Source of the DNA: an uncultured Desulfobacca sp.
Lineage (GTDB): Bacteria > Desulfobacterota > Desulfobaccia > Desulfobaccales > Desulfobaccaceae
Reading direction: 5' to 3'
DNA length: 6,385 nucleotides
Assembly: GCA_937958145.1 (NCBI GenBank)
Contig: CALGOE010000067.1
Span: 1 to 6,385, forward strand
Below, one piece after another: positions 1 through 5,322 of this stretch. Every line of letters starts with the position of its first letter. Positions within the stretch are counted from its first letter, which is position 1. The position numbers and the translations under genes are program-made. The notes under the pieces were generated by a model. The model was not told the origin of the DNA, did no database searches, and saw only the letters and a program-made list of their open reading frames with translations.

Positions 1-1044
1 GGTCTTGCCGCCCGTGTTGGCCCCGGAGAGCACCAGAAAACGGGACTGGGGGGTCAGGGCCAGATCCACTGGGATGGTGGGCTGAAACCCGGGTTCTGTT
101 TTATCCCGGTGCAGCAGCAGGGGGTGGCGGGCTTCTTGGAGGCGGACGCGACCGCTGGTCGTCAAGACCGGCGTCCTGGCCTTATATTCCAGGGCGAACA
201 AGACCTTGGCCTGCAGGGCGTCGGCCTCGCCCACCAGGCGCAGGTTGGCCTCCAGGGCGTCGAGGTGGGCCCGCACAATATTGGTCAGGTGCAGCAAGAG
301 ACGCTCTTCCTCGCGCTTTTCTTCGCCGAGCAAGAGGTTCAGGGAATTGTTCCAGGCGACGATCTCGAAGGGTTCGATGAAGAGGGTGGCCTTACTCTGG
401 GACTGGTCATGGATGATACCTTGCAGTCGGCCTTTGTAATCGGCCTTGATGGGAATAACGTAGCGGCCGTTGCGTTGGGCGATGATCTGATCCTGGAGAA
501 TATCCCGGATGGCCGGCTGTTGAAAGAGGGCATGAAGTTTCTGGCTGATCTGTTGCCGCGTGGTCTGGATCTCTTGCCGTATCTGGGCCAGGGCCGGACT
601 GGCCTGGTCCAGGATATGACCGTGGGGGCTGATGGCGGACTGGATGGCGGTCTGGAGGGGGCTGAGGTCCCGCATCTCCCGGCCGTAGCGAACGATACGG
701 GGATAGCGGTTTTGGGCCGCCAGGAAATAGCGCCGCACCCGCTGCATCAACCGCAGCGCGGCCAGGATCTGGTTGAAGTCTTCGGGAGCCAGGATACTGC
801 CGGGGACGGTGACCCGGGCCAGGATGCCGCTGAGTTCAGGGCAGCCGGTGAATTGACAGGGACCTTCCACGATGAGAAAGTCTGTGGCTTCAACCACTTC
901 GGCCGTCAGGGCCTGGACCTCGTCGTAGGTCCACCGGGGCTGGAGGGCAGCCAGCCACTGGCGGCCCAAGGGAGTGCCGGCAAACCCTTCGAGAATCCGC
1001 AGGACCTGGGGATATTCCAAAACCTTCTGGGTCTGTAGCGCCAT
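1..1044 (-). CDS. mutS2: Endonuclease/ATPase MutS2, N-terminal part (cut by window edge)
   Basis: The reading frame is open from an ATG at 1044 to the window edge, giving 348 codons of a family usually near 780 residues. Seen: the MutS2 core signature GRYVIPIK at residues 193-200, then IHDQSQSKATLFIEP at 211-225, EARHPLL at 304-310, and the Walker A motif GANTGGKT at 341-348, where the window ends. Residues 230-290 are charged and helical, as expected of the lever/clamp. The rest of the ATPase domain and the usual C-terminal Smr nuclease domain would lie outside. Family knowledge: MutS2 lacks the mismatch-recognition domain of MutS. It has been linked to suppressing recombination and, in Bacillus, to rescue of collided ribosomes. 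A weak GAGG lies 3 nt before the ATG. The gene starts 36 nt after the YqeY-family gene on the same strand, so it is probably in one operon with rpsU. A role in ribosome rescue would fit that setting, but this is inference. Confidence 0.95.
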   Translation of the reverse strand, partial: MALQTQKVLEYPQVLRILEGFAGTPLGRQWLAALQPRWTYDEVQALTAEVVEATDFLIVEGPCQFTGCPELSGILARVTVPGSILAPEDFNQILAALRLMQRVRRYFLAAQNRYPRIVRYGREMRDLSPLQTAIQSAISPHGHILDQASPALAQIRQEIQTTRQQISQKLHALFQQPAIRDILQDQIIAQRNGRYVIPIKADYKGRLQGIIHDQSQSKATLFIEPFEIVAWNNSLNLLLGEEKREEERLLLHLTNIVRAHLDALEANLRLVGEADALQAKVLFALEYKARTPVLTTSGRVRLQEARHPLLLHRDKTEPGFQPTIPVDLALTPQSRFLVLSGANTGGKT

Positions 1045-1080
1045 AGTCCTCGCCAGAATTGGGCCCCGAGACCGTGGCTC

Positions 1081-1527
1081 CTATCCTGTCAGCATCTTTT
1101 TTACCAGGGTCTGGACCTGGCGGCCGTCCACCCGGCCGGCCAACTGGGCCATGGCCGTTTTCATCACCCGTCCCAGGTCTTGGGGACCCGTGGCCTGAAG
1201 TTCCTGGATAATGCGGGCCAGTTCCTGTTCCAGGGCGTCGTCTGACAATTGTTGGGGCAAAAAAGAAAGGAGGAATTGTAATTCCTCCTGTTCTTGTTGG
1301 GCTAAATCACTCCGGCCGACACGTTTGTACTCCGCCATGGAGTCCCGCCGCTGTTTCACCTGACTGGTAAGGACGGCGATGACGTCGGCCTCGGTCAGAG
1401 GCCGCCGCTCTTGTACCTGGCGATTTTTCAACGCGGTCTTGAGGAGACGGAGCGTTGCTACTTTCAGCCGGTCCTGATCCTTCAGAGCAGTCTTGAAACA
1501 GTGGTCAATGTCTTCCAGAAGTGACAT
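1081..1527 (-). CDS. GatB/YqeY domain-containing protein
   Basis: A 148-residue protein, the usual length for the stand-alone GatB/YqeY family. Seen: LRLLKTALKN at residues 26-35, a conserved basic/acidic helix (QVKQRRDSMAEYKRVGR, 56-72), FLPQQLS at 89-95, and the C-terminal GRVMKTAMAQLAGRVDGRQV region at about 119-138. The C-terminal part matches the tail domain of the GatB subunit of Asp/Glu-tRNA amidotransferase, which contacts tRNA. The small proteins themselves have no settled function. An in-frame extension upstream to 1662 is possible, but it would run through rpsU. The ATG at 1527 shares its A with the rpsU stop codon (TAATG) and has GGGG 7 nt upstream inside rpsU, so this start and translational coupling to rpsU are likely. 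The gene next to rpsU supports a translation-related role. Confidence 0.93.
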   Translation of the reverse strand: MSLLEDIDHCFKTALKDQDRLKVATLRLLKTALKNRQVQERRPLTEADVIAVLTSQVKQRRDSMAEYKRVGRSDLAQQEQEELQFLLSFLPQQLSDDALEQELARIIQELQATGPQDLGRVMKTAMAQLAGRVDGRQVQTLVKKMLTG

Positions 1528-1727
1528 TATCTGGCCCCTAATTTCCGGATGCGCTTTAGAGCCCGCTTCTTGGCCGCCAATGCCTTTTTCTTCCGTTTGA
1601 TGCTGGGTTTTTCGTAATGCTCGCGTTTCCTGATTTCCGATAAAATCCCAGCTTTCTCGCACTGTTTTTTAAATCTTTTTAAGGCGATCTCGAAGGGCTC
1701 ATTCGCTTTGACCCTTACGCCCGGCAT
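1527..1727 (-). CDS. rpsU: 30S ribosomal protein S21
   Basis: A 66-residue, very basic protein with the full S21 pattern. It starts MPGVRVKANEPFEIALKRFKKQCEKAG, continues with a REHYEKPSIKRKKK segment at residues 35-48, and ends in a lysine/arginine-rich tail. S21 binds the platform of the 30S subunit near the 3' end of 16S rRNA and assists initiation. Length and start agree with the family. A strong GGGAGGAGG lies 9 nt before the ATG. The stop codon overlaps the start of the YqeY-family gene by one base. In Proteobacteria rpsU is often the first gene of a cluster leading to dnaG and rpoD. Here YqeY and mutS2 follow, and dnaG/rpoD may lie beyond the left edge (inference). Confidence 0.97.
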   Translation of the reverse strand: MPGVRVKANEPFEIALKRFKKQCEKAGILSEIRKREHYEKPSIKRKKKALAAKKRALKRIRKLGAR

Positions 1728-1736
1728 TCATTTTCG

Positions 1737-1745
1737 CCTCCTCCC
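1737..1745 (-). promoter_or_regulatory. Ribosome binding site of rpsU
   Basis: GGGAGGAGG on the minus strand ends 9 nt before the rpsU ATG at 1727. A second ATG at 1731-1729, out of frame and only 5 nt from the site, would encode ten codons (MNAGRKGQSE) and end inside rpsU. The S21 N-terminus fits the downstream ATG. The upstream ATG may compete for initiation. Confidence 0.8.
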
Positions 1746-1768
1746 TTGTTAAATCAACCTGACGGGGA

Positions 1769-1794
1769 GTAGATGGAGAGAACCTTATCTCTAC
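1769..1794 (-). other. Alternative small hairpins in the rpsU leader
   Basis: In the rpsU 5' leader, GTAGA (1794-1790) can pair with TCTAC (1773-1769). AGAGA (1792-1788) can instead pair with TCTCT (1781-1777) around a six-base loop. The two stems share bases 1790-1792, so they exclude each other. The stems are only 5 bp and may be chance. Function is unknown; feedback by S21 is one possibility but nothing here proves it. Confidence 0.25.
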
Positions 1795-1852
1795 ACAAAA
1801 TTTTATCCATTTTTTGGCAAAATAGGCTTCCGTCTGGTTGTCAAGAATTATA

Positions 1853-1880
1853 AGTCTATCCGATTTTTAGCCGCTGTCAA
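1853..1880 (-). promoter_or_regulatory. Candidate sigma-70 promoter of rpsU-yqeY-mutS2
   Basis: On the minus strand a perfect -35 TTGACA (1880-1875) is followed after 16 nt by TAGACT (1858-1853), which matches the -10 consensus at four of six positions. A perfect TATAAT lies at 1852-1847, but 22 nt from this -35, which is too far for a normal pair. A second TTGACA at 1844-1839 has only TATTTT at 14 nt. The region (about 1745-1876) is much richer in A/T than the flanking genes. The -35 covers the TGA stop (1879-1877) of the upstream DUF434 gene. Which pair is used cannot be decided by eye. Confidence 0.5.
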
Positions 1881-2596
1881 GTTCTTTCCCCACAAAAACC
1901 TAGAGAAATGAGGTTGATATCGGGACGTTGCCGGATAATTTCGCCGGCCGGATCGGTCATCGGCGCGCACCGGTCGATGAGGTGGGTATCGCTGCTGGCG
2001 ACCGGTCCGCTGGCGGCCAGCAGCATTTTTTCGGGCACGGGCACCGCCTGGACCTCGGCGTTGAGGCCGCAGGCCGAGAAGACGGCGCGGGTGTGGGCCG
2101 CCAGTTCGCCACTGCGGCTCATGGGGGCGTCGTAATAGACGCGTATGGGCTCCAGGCCGTGTTCGGCCAGATAGGCGGCCAGGGAGCGGAGCACCGCCGT
2201 GGTCAGGGGGGAAGGCCGGTAGGCCCGGGAAAGGCGACCGATATCCCGGATGAAGCCATCGTCGGCGGCCACCACCGGGAGGCCCTGCAGGGCCGATTCC
2301 AGGGTGATGACGACGTTGTGGCCGTCCACCGCCAGGGATTGTCCCCGGAGACGGCTCAAGGCCACGAGTTTCTGGCGTCTTGCCTGGGCCAGGGCCGGGG
2401 GGAAGACGCCCCGATGCAGGATCTGGCGCCCGGCCTGAGAGAGCTGGTAGCGGTTGCCCACCAGGGTCAGGGTGGCTGCCCGGGGATAGCCCCTGGCCAA
2501 GAGATAGCGGCAGTCACAGGCAGCCTGGGGCAGCAGAGCGATTTCGTCGGCCGAGGGACCGGCAATTCCCTCGGATGCTGGCGGCGTTGTTGTCAT
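1877..2596 (-). CDS. DUF434/DUF5616 protein, possible PIN/NYN-like nuclease
   Basis: A 239-residue soluble protein of uncharacterised family COG2454, identified from recollection of the family. Residues 15-65 fit DUF434 (ACDCRYLLARGYPRAA, then LVGNRYQL and RQILHRGVF). Residues 85-235 fit DUF5616. Seen: LAVDGHNVVITLES at 88-101, with acidic residues D91, E100, D113, D156 (VYYDAPMSRSGELA) and a late SSDTHLID at 201-208. Spaced acidic residues starting with a DGxN strand and ending in SxD are typical of PIN/NYN metal-dependent RNases, so a nuclease role is plausible but is inference. No signal peptide or membrane segment is seen. The ATG at 2596 is the first start before the conserved region, but it has no clear Shine-Dalgarno and a GC hairpin lies just upstream. 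It follows the dnaJ-like gene by 45 nt on the same strand and is probably co-transcribed. Confidence 0.75.
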   Translation of the reverse strand: MTTTPPASEGIAGPSADEIALLPQAACDCRYLLARGYPRAATLTLVGNRYQLSQAGRQILHRGVFPPALAQARRQKLVALSRLRGQSLAVDGHNVVITLESALQGLPVVAADDGFIRDIGRLSRAYRPSPLTTAVLRSLAAYLAEHGLEPIRVYYDAPMSRSGELAAHTRAVFSACGLNAEVQAVPVPEKMLLAASGPVASSDTHLIDRCAPMTDPAGEIIRQRPDINLISLGFCGERT

Positions 2597-2601
2597 ATCC
2601 G

Positions 2602-2618
2602 CGGGCCTGACCGGCCCG
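2602..2618. other. GC hairpin just before the DUF434 gene start
   Basis: CGGGCC (2602-2607) and GGCCCG (2613-2618) form a 6-bp stem around a 5-nt loop. On the minus-strand mRNA the stem ends 5 nt before the ATG at 2596, where a ribosome binding site should be. No T-run follows, so it does not look like a terminator. It may limit translation of the downstream gene. Confidence 0.4.
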
Positions 2619-2641
2619 AGCCCCTGGTGATGGGCCTGCTT

Positions 2642-3583
2642 CTACATCCCCTCTTTGGCCAACTCTTCGATCAAGGCTTTTTGTTTTTTGCTGACCGACG
2701 TGGGAATATCAACGATAATCCGGACATACTCGTCTCCCCGGGTCTTGCCGTTGCCTATGGGCAGGCCGTGCCCTTTGAGACGCATTTTGGTATGGCTGGA
2801 GGTCCCGGGCGGAATTTTCAGGCTGAGGGTTTTGCCGTCCAGGGTCGGCACGGTTACTTTGGTGCCCAAGACGGCCTCGGAGAATTTGATGTGCTTATCC
2901 ACATAGAGGTCGTGCCCCTCGCGTTTGAAGACCGGGTGGGCGATTTCCTTAATCTTGATGTACAGATCCCCCGGCTGGCCGCCGCCGGGATGGGGACTGC
3001 CTTTGCCCGGCACCCGCAGTTTCTTGCCGTGTCCCAGCCCCGGGGGGATCTTTACCGAGACCCGCTCAAGTTGGCCATCACGGCGGAATTCCACCATTTT
3101 TTCGGCGCCGAAGGCGATTTCATGGAGAGTCAGGGGCAGTTCGAGCTGGAGGTCCTGACCCTGAGGCACCTGATCGCCGATGCCGAAGTCGCCGAATGAG
3201 GTGAAGTCGAAGATCCGGCCCCGCCCTTTTTTGCCGAAGCCGCCCGCGGTCCAGGTCTGGCCGCCGAAGAGCCGGGAAAAGATGTCTCCTGACAGCCCGA
3301 CGTCGCGGAACATATCGAAGTTGAAATTGCGGAAGATGTCTTCCTGCGAGAACTTCCCATGGAAGGCCGAGGATCCCAGGGAATCATACTCCTGGCGTTT
3401 TTCCGGGTTGCTCAGGACGGCGTAGGCCTCGCTGATTTTTTTAAACATTTCCTCGGCCTGTTTGTCGCCCTTGTTTTTATCGGGATGATATTTATTGGCC
3501 AGGGCCCGGTAGGCCTTTTTGAGGTCCTCGGGGCTGGCGTTGCGGGGCACTCCCAATATGGTATAGTAATCCTGTTCCATCAT
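2642..3583 (-). CDS. DnaJ/CbpA-type J-domain co-chaperone without zinc finger
   Basis: A 313-residue Hsp40. The J domain covers residues 5-70 (DYYTILGVPRNAS, with HPD at 33-35, the DnaK-stimulating motif). A Gly/Phe-rich linker follows at about 70-140 (FGGQ, GGFGKKGRG, FGDFGIG). The two C-terminal substrate-binding beta domains lie at about 144-215 (DLQLELPLTLHEIAFGAEK, VKIPPGLGHGKKLRVPGKG, GDLYIKI) and 216-300 (HPVFKREGHDLYV, FSEAVLGTKVTVPTLDG). There is no CxxCxGxG zinc-finger repeat, so this is the class B (CbpA-like) type, near the usual 300-310 residues. It should work with DnaK in the cytoplasm. Two ATGs are adjacent; the AAGG at 3589-3586 is 2 nt from the first and 5 nt from the second, so the second (3580) may be the true start. 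Its own perfect sigma-70 promoter lies upstream, and no CIRCE operator is seen there. The DUF434 gene follows. Confidence 0.93.
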   Translation of the reverse strand: MMEQDYYTILGVPRNASPEDLKKAYRALANKYHPDKNKGDKQAEEMFKKISEAYAVLSNPEKRQEYDSLGSSAFHGKFSQEDIFRNFNFDMFRDVGLSGDIFSRLFGGQTWTAGGFGKKGRGRIFDFTSFGDFGIGDQVPQGQDLQLELPLTLHEIAFGAEKMVEFRRDGQLERVSVKIPPGLGHGKKLRVPGKGSPHPGGGQPGDLYIKIKEIAHPVFKREGHDLYVDKHIKFSEAVLGTKVTVPTLDGKTLSLKIPPGTSSHTKMRLKGHGLPIGNGKTRGDEYVRIIVDIPTSVSKKQKALIEELAKEGM

Positions 3584-3661
3584 TGCCTTATGACTGCTGC
3601 TGTTAAGATTGCTGTAGGGAATTAGCGAATAAAGGCTTGAAGTGAAGAAATTTTTTACATT

Positions 3662-3690
3662 ATTATAAAAAGCCGGCGTTCATTTGTCAA
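3662..3690 (-). promoter_or_regulatory. Perfect consensus sigma-70 promoter of the dnaJ-like gene
   Basis: On the minus strand TTGACA (3690-3685) and TATAAT (3667-3662) are separated by exactly 17 nt. All twelve bases match the consensus and the spacing is optimal. Transcription should start near 3655, leaving a leader of about 72 nt before the ATG at 3583. This suggests strong, constitutive transcription unless a repressor acts here. Confidence 0.85.
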
Positions 3691-3745
3691 CGTGTCAGAT
3701 CAGTTTCCGGCCGGCGCCGGTTGATAAAAGGCCTTACCGGGCGGA

Positions 3746-3774
3746 GGCCGGGGGCTGGCCGGGGCAGCCCGGCC
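3746..3774. repeat. Strong GC-rich imperfect inverted repeat
   Basis: The arm at 3746-3757 (GGCCGGGGGCTG) pairs with CAGCCCGGCC at 3765-3774 around a 7-nt loop, giving ten base pairs with a two-G bulge. Neither strand has a T-run after it, so it is not a standard terminator. It lies between the two divergent promoters, upstream of the sigma-54-like element. It may be an operator, an insulating hairpin or a repetitive extragenic element. Confidence 0.5.
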
Positions 3775-3796
3775 ACCAGGGCCGGACGGGAGAAAA

Positions 3797-3813
3797 TTGG
3801 CACAGCCACTGCT
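3797..3813 (+). promoter_or_regulatory. Sigma-54-like -24/-12 promoter for the small membrane gene
   Basis: TTGGCACAGCCACTGCT matches the sigma-54 consensus YTGGCACGRNNNTTGCW except at two positions. The invariant GG (3799-3800) and GC (3811-3812) have the correct spacing. Transcription would start near 3824, about 117 nt before the ATG. Sigma-54 promoters need an enhancer-binding activator; no clear activator site is recognised. A weak sigma-70 alternative, TTGGCA with TAAATT after 15 nt, overlaps it. Confidence 0.5.
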
Positions 3814-3925
3814 TGCTTAAATTTCCAAAGTATGATATTTATCGGACGTTATTACCAGCAAGACGACACTGTGGCTGTCGGCAGAACGAAAGGGTGCGCC
3901 TCAATAAATATTGCGCGAAGAAATG

Positions 3926-3937
3926 TAAGGAGGTGAT
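3926..3937 (+). promoter_or_regulatory. Near-complete anti-SD match ribosome binding site
   Basis: TAAGGAGGTGAT is complementary over 12 bases to the 3' end of bacterial 16S rRNA. The GGAGG core ends 7 nt before the ATG at 3941. It is the strongest ribosome binding site in the window and settles the start of the small membrane gene. Confidence 0.9.
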
Positions 3938-3940
3938 TGT

Positions 3941-4225
3941 ATGACGGCTTTAATCGGTGGTTTGGCGGCGGTAGCCCTGGGCCTCATCGGGCTGGGCATC
4001 TGGTGGAAACAATTTTTGAATCTGTTGGCCGGTTCCATCCCGTTGCTGCTCCTGTTGGGCGGGGCCCTGGCGGTATATCTGGGCTACGAAGAAGCAAAGG
4101 ACAAAATTTTTAAGAAATCCGAGACTCCAGCACCGGCGGCAACGGCAACCTCGGAAGCGGAAGTGGAGAAATATAAAGCTGAGGTGGAACGGCTGAAAGC
4201 TGAAATAGAAGAGTTGAAAAAATAA
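3941..4225 (+). CDS. Small membrane protein, two TM helices plus coiled coil (MamI-like?)
   Basis: A 94-residue protein; no function is assigned. Seen: TM helix 1 at residues 2-20, WW at 21-22, a short loop, TM helix 2 at about 30-48, a basic segment (KDKIFKK, 53-59), an Ala/Pro/Thr linker (60-72), and a coiled coil at 72-94. The coiled coil has heptad positions V75, Y78, V82, L85, I89 and L92. Both termini probably face the cytoplasm, by the positive-inside pattern of residues 53-59. The membrane part (GLxAxALGLxGL, then WW, then a Gly-x-x-Pro before TM2) resembles, from memory, the magnetosome membrane protein MamI, which is about as long and also has two TM helices. No other magnetosome gene is in the window, so the protein could belong to an unrelated small-membrane family. 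The start is fixed by an almost perfect ribosome binding site. It is a single-gene unit, divergent from dnaJ and convergent with birA, perhaps under sigma-54. Confidence 0.85.
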   Translation: MTALIGGLAAVALGLIGLGIWWKQFLNLLAGSIPLLLLLGGALAVYLGYEEAKDKIFKKSETPAPAATATSEAEVEKYKAEVERLKAEIEELKK

Positions 4226-4242
4226 CCTGCTCCGTTATCATA

Positions 4243-4273
4243 AGGCCTCCTGCTCATCCTGAGGGGGAGGCCT
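4243..4273. terminator. Possible bidirectional terminator between small membrane gene and birA
   Basis: AGGCCTCC (4243-4250) and GGAGGCCT (4266-4273) form an 8-bp stem with a 15-nt loop. It lies 17 nt after the stop of the plus-strand gene. The loop contains the birA stop codon (4256-4254), so the right arm is birA coding sequence. T-runs are poor: GTTGAATTT follows on the plus strand. On the minus strand a T-rich stretch comes only some 17 nt later. Rho-independent action is possible but not strong. Confidence 0.45.
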
Positions 4274-5273
4274 GTTGAATTTCTCCCGACAGAATCCTCT
4301 CCACCGTGCCATCCGCCCGGGCCAGGAGCAGGGCGCCATCCGGCGCCACATCCAGGGCGAGGCCGGTCTTGATCTGATCCCCCCGCCGAATCGTCACCGT
4401 TTGTCCCAGGGTCACTGCCAATTGCCGCCAGCGGTCCAGGATAGCGGCAAATTCCTGGCGCAAAAATCTGCCATAAAGATCATCCATGGCCGAGAGCCAG
4501 GCCCGCACCAGGGCCAGCCGGGAGTAGGTCTGTCCGGTGCTGGCCAGGGAGGTGGCTATCCCGGCCAGAGGGGCCGGGAATGCCGGCGTATTGACATTTA
4601 AGCCCACCCCCAGGACGACGTGGAAGATGATATCGCTCTCCGTTTCCATTTCGGTGAGGATCCCGCCCAATTTTTTTCCCTGCCAAAGAATATCGTTGGG
4701 CCATTTGATCCCGGTGTGCAGGCCGGTGGCGGCCTGAATGGCTTCCACCACGGCCACGGCGGCCAGCAGGGTGAGTTTGGGCAACTCCGCCGGCGGCAGA
4801 GAGGGCCGCAGCACCAGGGTTAGGTAAATGCCGGTGCCCGGCGGCGACTCCCAGGTCCGCCCCAACCGGCCGCGACCGGCGCTCTGGGTCTCCGCCAGCA
4901 CCAGGGTTCCCTCGGGAGCCCCCTGCCGGGCCAGGACTTTGGCCGCGTCATTGGTGGACGGGAGGCTGACAAAGTGGTGGACCGGCCCCCGGAGCCATTG
5001 GAGGGGCAGACCGGTGAGGACGTCCTCGGGTAAGAGCAGGTCTTGCTCCGGAGCCAGCCGGTACCCTAAGCGGGGACTCCCTTCCACCTGGTAGCCCAGA
5101 GTCCGCAGGCGTTCGATCCGCTTCCAGACCGCGGTGCGACTCAATCCCAGGCGGTCGGCCAGGTGGGCTCCCGACAGATGGGTGGGGGCCGATTGCAACA
5201 GGCGCAACAAGGCCTGCTGGGCGTCGTCGAGCCTGACGGCTCCGGGGATGGGGAAAGATGCGTCTACGGCCAT
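4254..5273 (-). CDS. birA: Biotin-[acetyl-CoA-carboxylase] ligase / biotin repressor
   Basis: A 339-residue protein of the two-function BirA type. It charges biotin to biotinyl-AMP and transfers it to the carrier lysine of acetyl-CoA carboxylase or other biotin enzymes. With an N-terminal winged helix it can also bind DNA as a repressor. Seen: HTH at about residues 33-61 (LSGAHLADRLGLSRTAVWKRI), STND at 106-109, the biotinyl-AMP loop GRGRLGR at 133-139, KWPNDI at 190-195, KLGGIL at 201-206, GVGLNVN at 222-228, and the C-terminal domain around 307-333 (APDGALLL, SGEI). The ATG at 5273 was chosen because GAGG (5282-5279) is 5 nt away; a TTG at 5309 in the same frame is weaker. It is the last gene of a probable three-gene minus-strand unit, 49 nt after the lipoprotein gene. 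No biotin genes or obvious BirA operator are seen here. Confidence 0.95.
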   Translation of the reverse strand: MAVDASFPIPGAVRLDDAQQALLRLLQSAPTHLSGAHLADRLGLSRTAVWKRIERLRTLGYQVEGSPRLGYRLAPEQDLLLPEDVLTGLPLQWLRGPVHHFVSLPSTNDAAKVLARQGAPEGTLVLAETQSAGRGRLGRTWESPPGTGIYLTLVLRPSLPPAELPKLTLLAAVAVVEAIQAATGLHTGIKWPNDILWQGKKLGGILTEMETESDIIFHVVLGVGLNVNTPAFPAPLAGIATSLASTGQTYSRLALVRAWLSAMDDLYGRFLRQEFAAILDRWRQLAVTLGQTVTIRRGDQIKTGLALDVAPDGALLLARADGTVERILSGEIQQASPSG

Positions 5274-5278
5274 AAATG

Positions 5279-5282
5279 CCTC
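5279..5282 (-). promoter_or_regulatory. Ribosome binding site deciding the birA start
   Basis: GAGG on the minus strand lies 5 nt before the ATG at 5273. It favours this start over the TTG at 5309, which would add twelve residues unlike the family. Confidence 0.6.
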
Positions 5283-5322
5283 AAAAGCAGGATAGGTGCA
5301 AAGCGGCAAGCCAACCTGGAGT

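Larger units (their letters stand above)
3584..3940. other. Divergent control region between dnaJ-like gene and small membrane gene
   Basis: These 357 bases hold no convincing gene. From left to right they contain the A/T-rich dnaJ leader and sigma-70 promoter (to about 3690), a GC-rich stretch with a strong inverted repeat (3700-3790), a sigma-54-like element (3797-3813), and a leader of about 115 nt ending in a very strong ribosome binding site. The leader has a small possible hairpin near 3896-3917, in which CAATA and TATTG flank AA and GCG/CGC pair outside. Short reading frames across 3684-3944 look like chance. Confidence 0.7.

Noticed and set aside
109..1038. 309-codon open frame on the plus strand
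   Set aside because: It is antisense to mutS2, whose minus-strand product carries clear family motifs. The plus-strand translation has no recognisable domain and reflects high GC codon bias.
1528..1662. N-terminal extension of the YqeY-family protein to 1662
   Set aside because: It would overlap most of rpsU in another frame. The family begins at MSLLEDI, and the ATG at 1527 forms the usual stop-start overlap.
1928..3199. 423-codon open frame on the plus strand
   Set aside because: It runs antisense across both the DUF434 gene and the DnaJ C-terminal domains, and across the gap between them. The translation is low-complexity with no motif.
3584..3700. CIRCE heat-shock operator before the dnaJ-like gene
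   Set aside because: No TTAGCACTC-N9-GAGTGCTAA-like inverted repeat is present in the leader or promoter.
3746..3774. GC hairpin as a rho-independent terminator
   Set aside because: No T-run follows on either strand, and it lies upstream of both divergent genes.
3684..3944. Overlapping 86- and 71-codon frames in the divergent control region
   Set aside because: They cross the dnaJ promoter, the GC inverted repeat and the strong ribosome binding site of the next gene. They have no ribosome binding site of their own, and the protein sequence shows no conserved pattern.
5274..5309. TTG start for birA at 5309
   Set aside because: It has no good ribosome binding site and adds twelve unconserved residues; the ATG at 5273 has GAGG at 5 nt.
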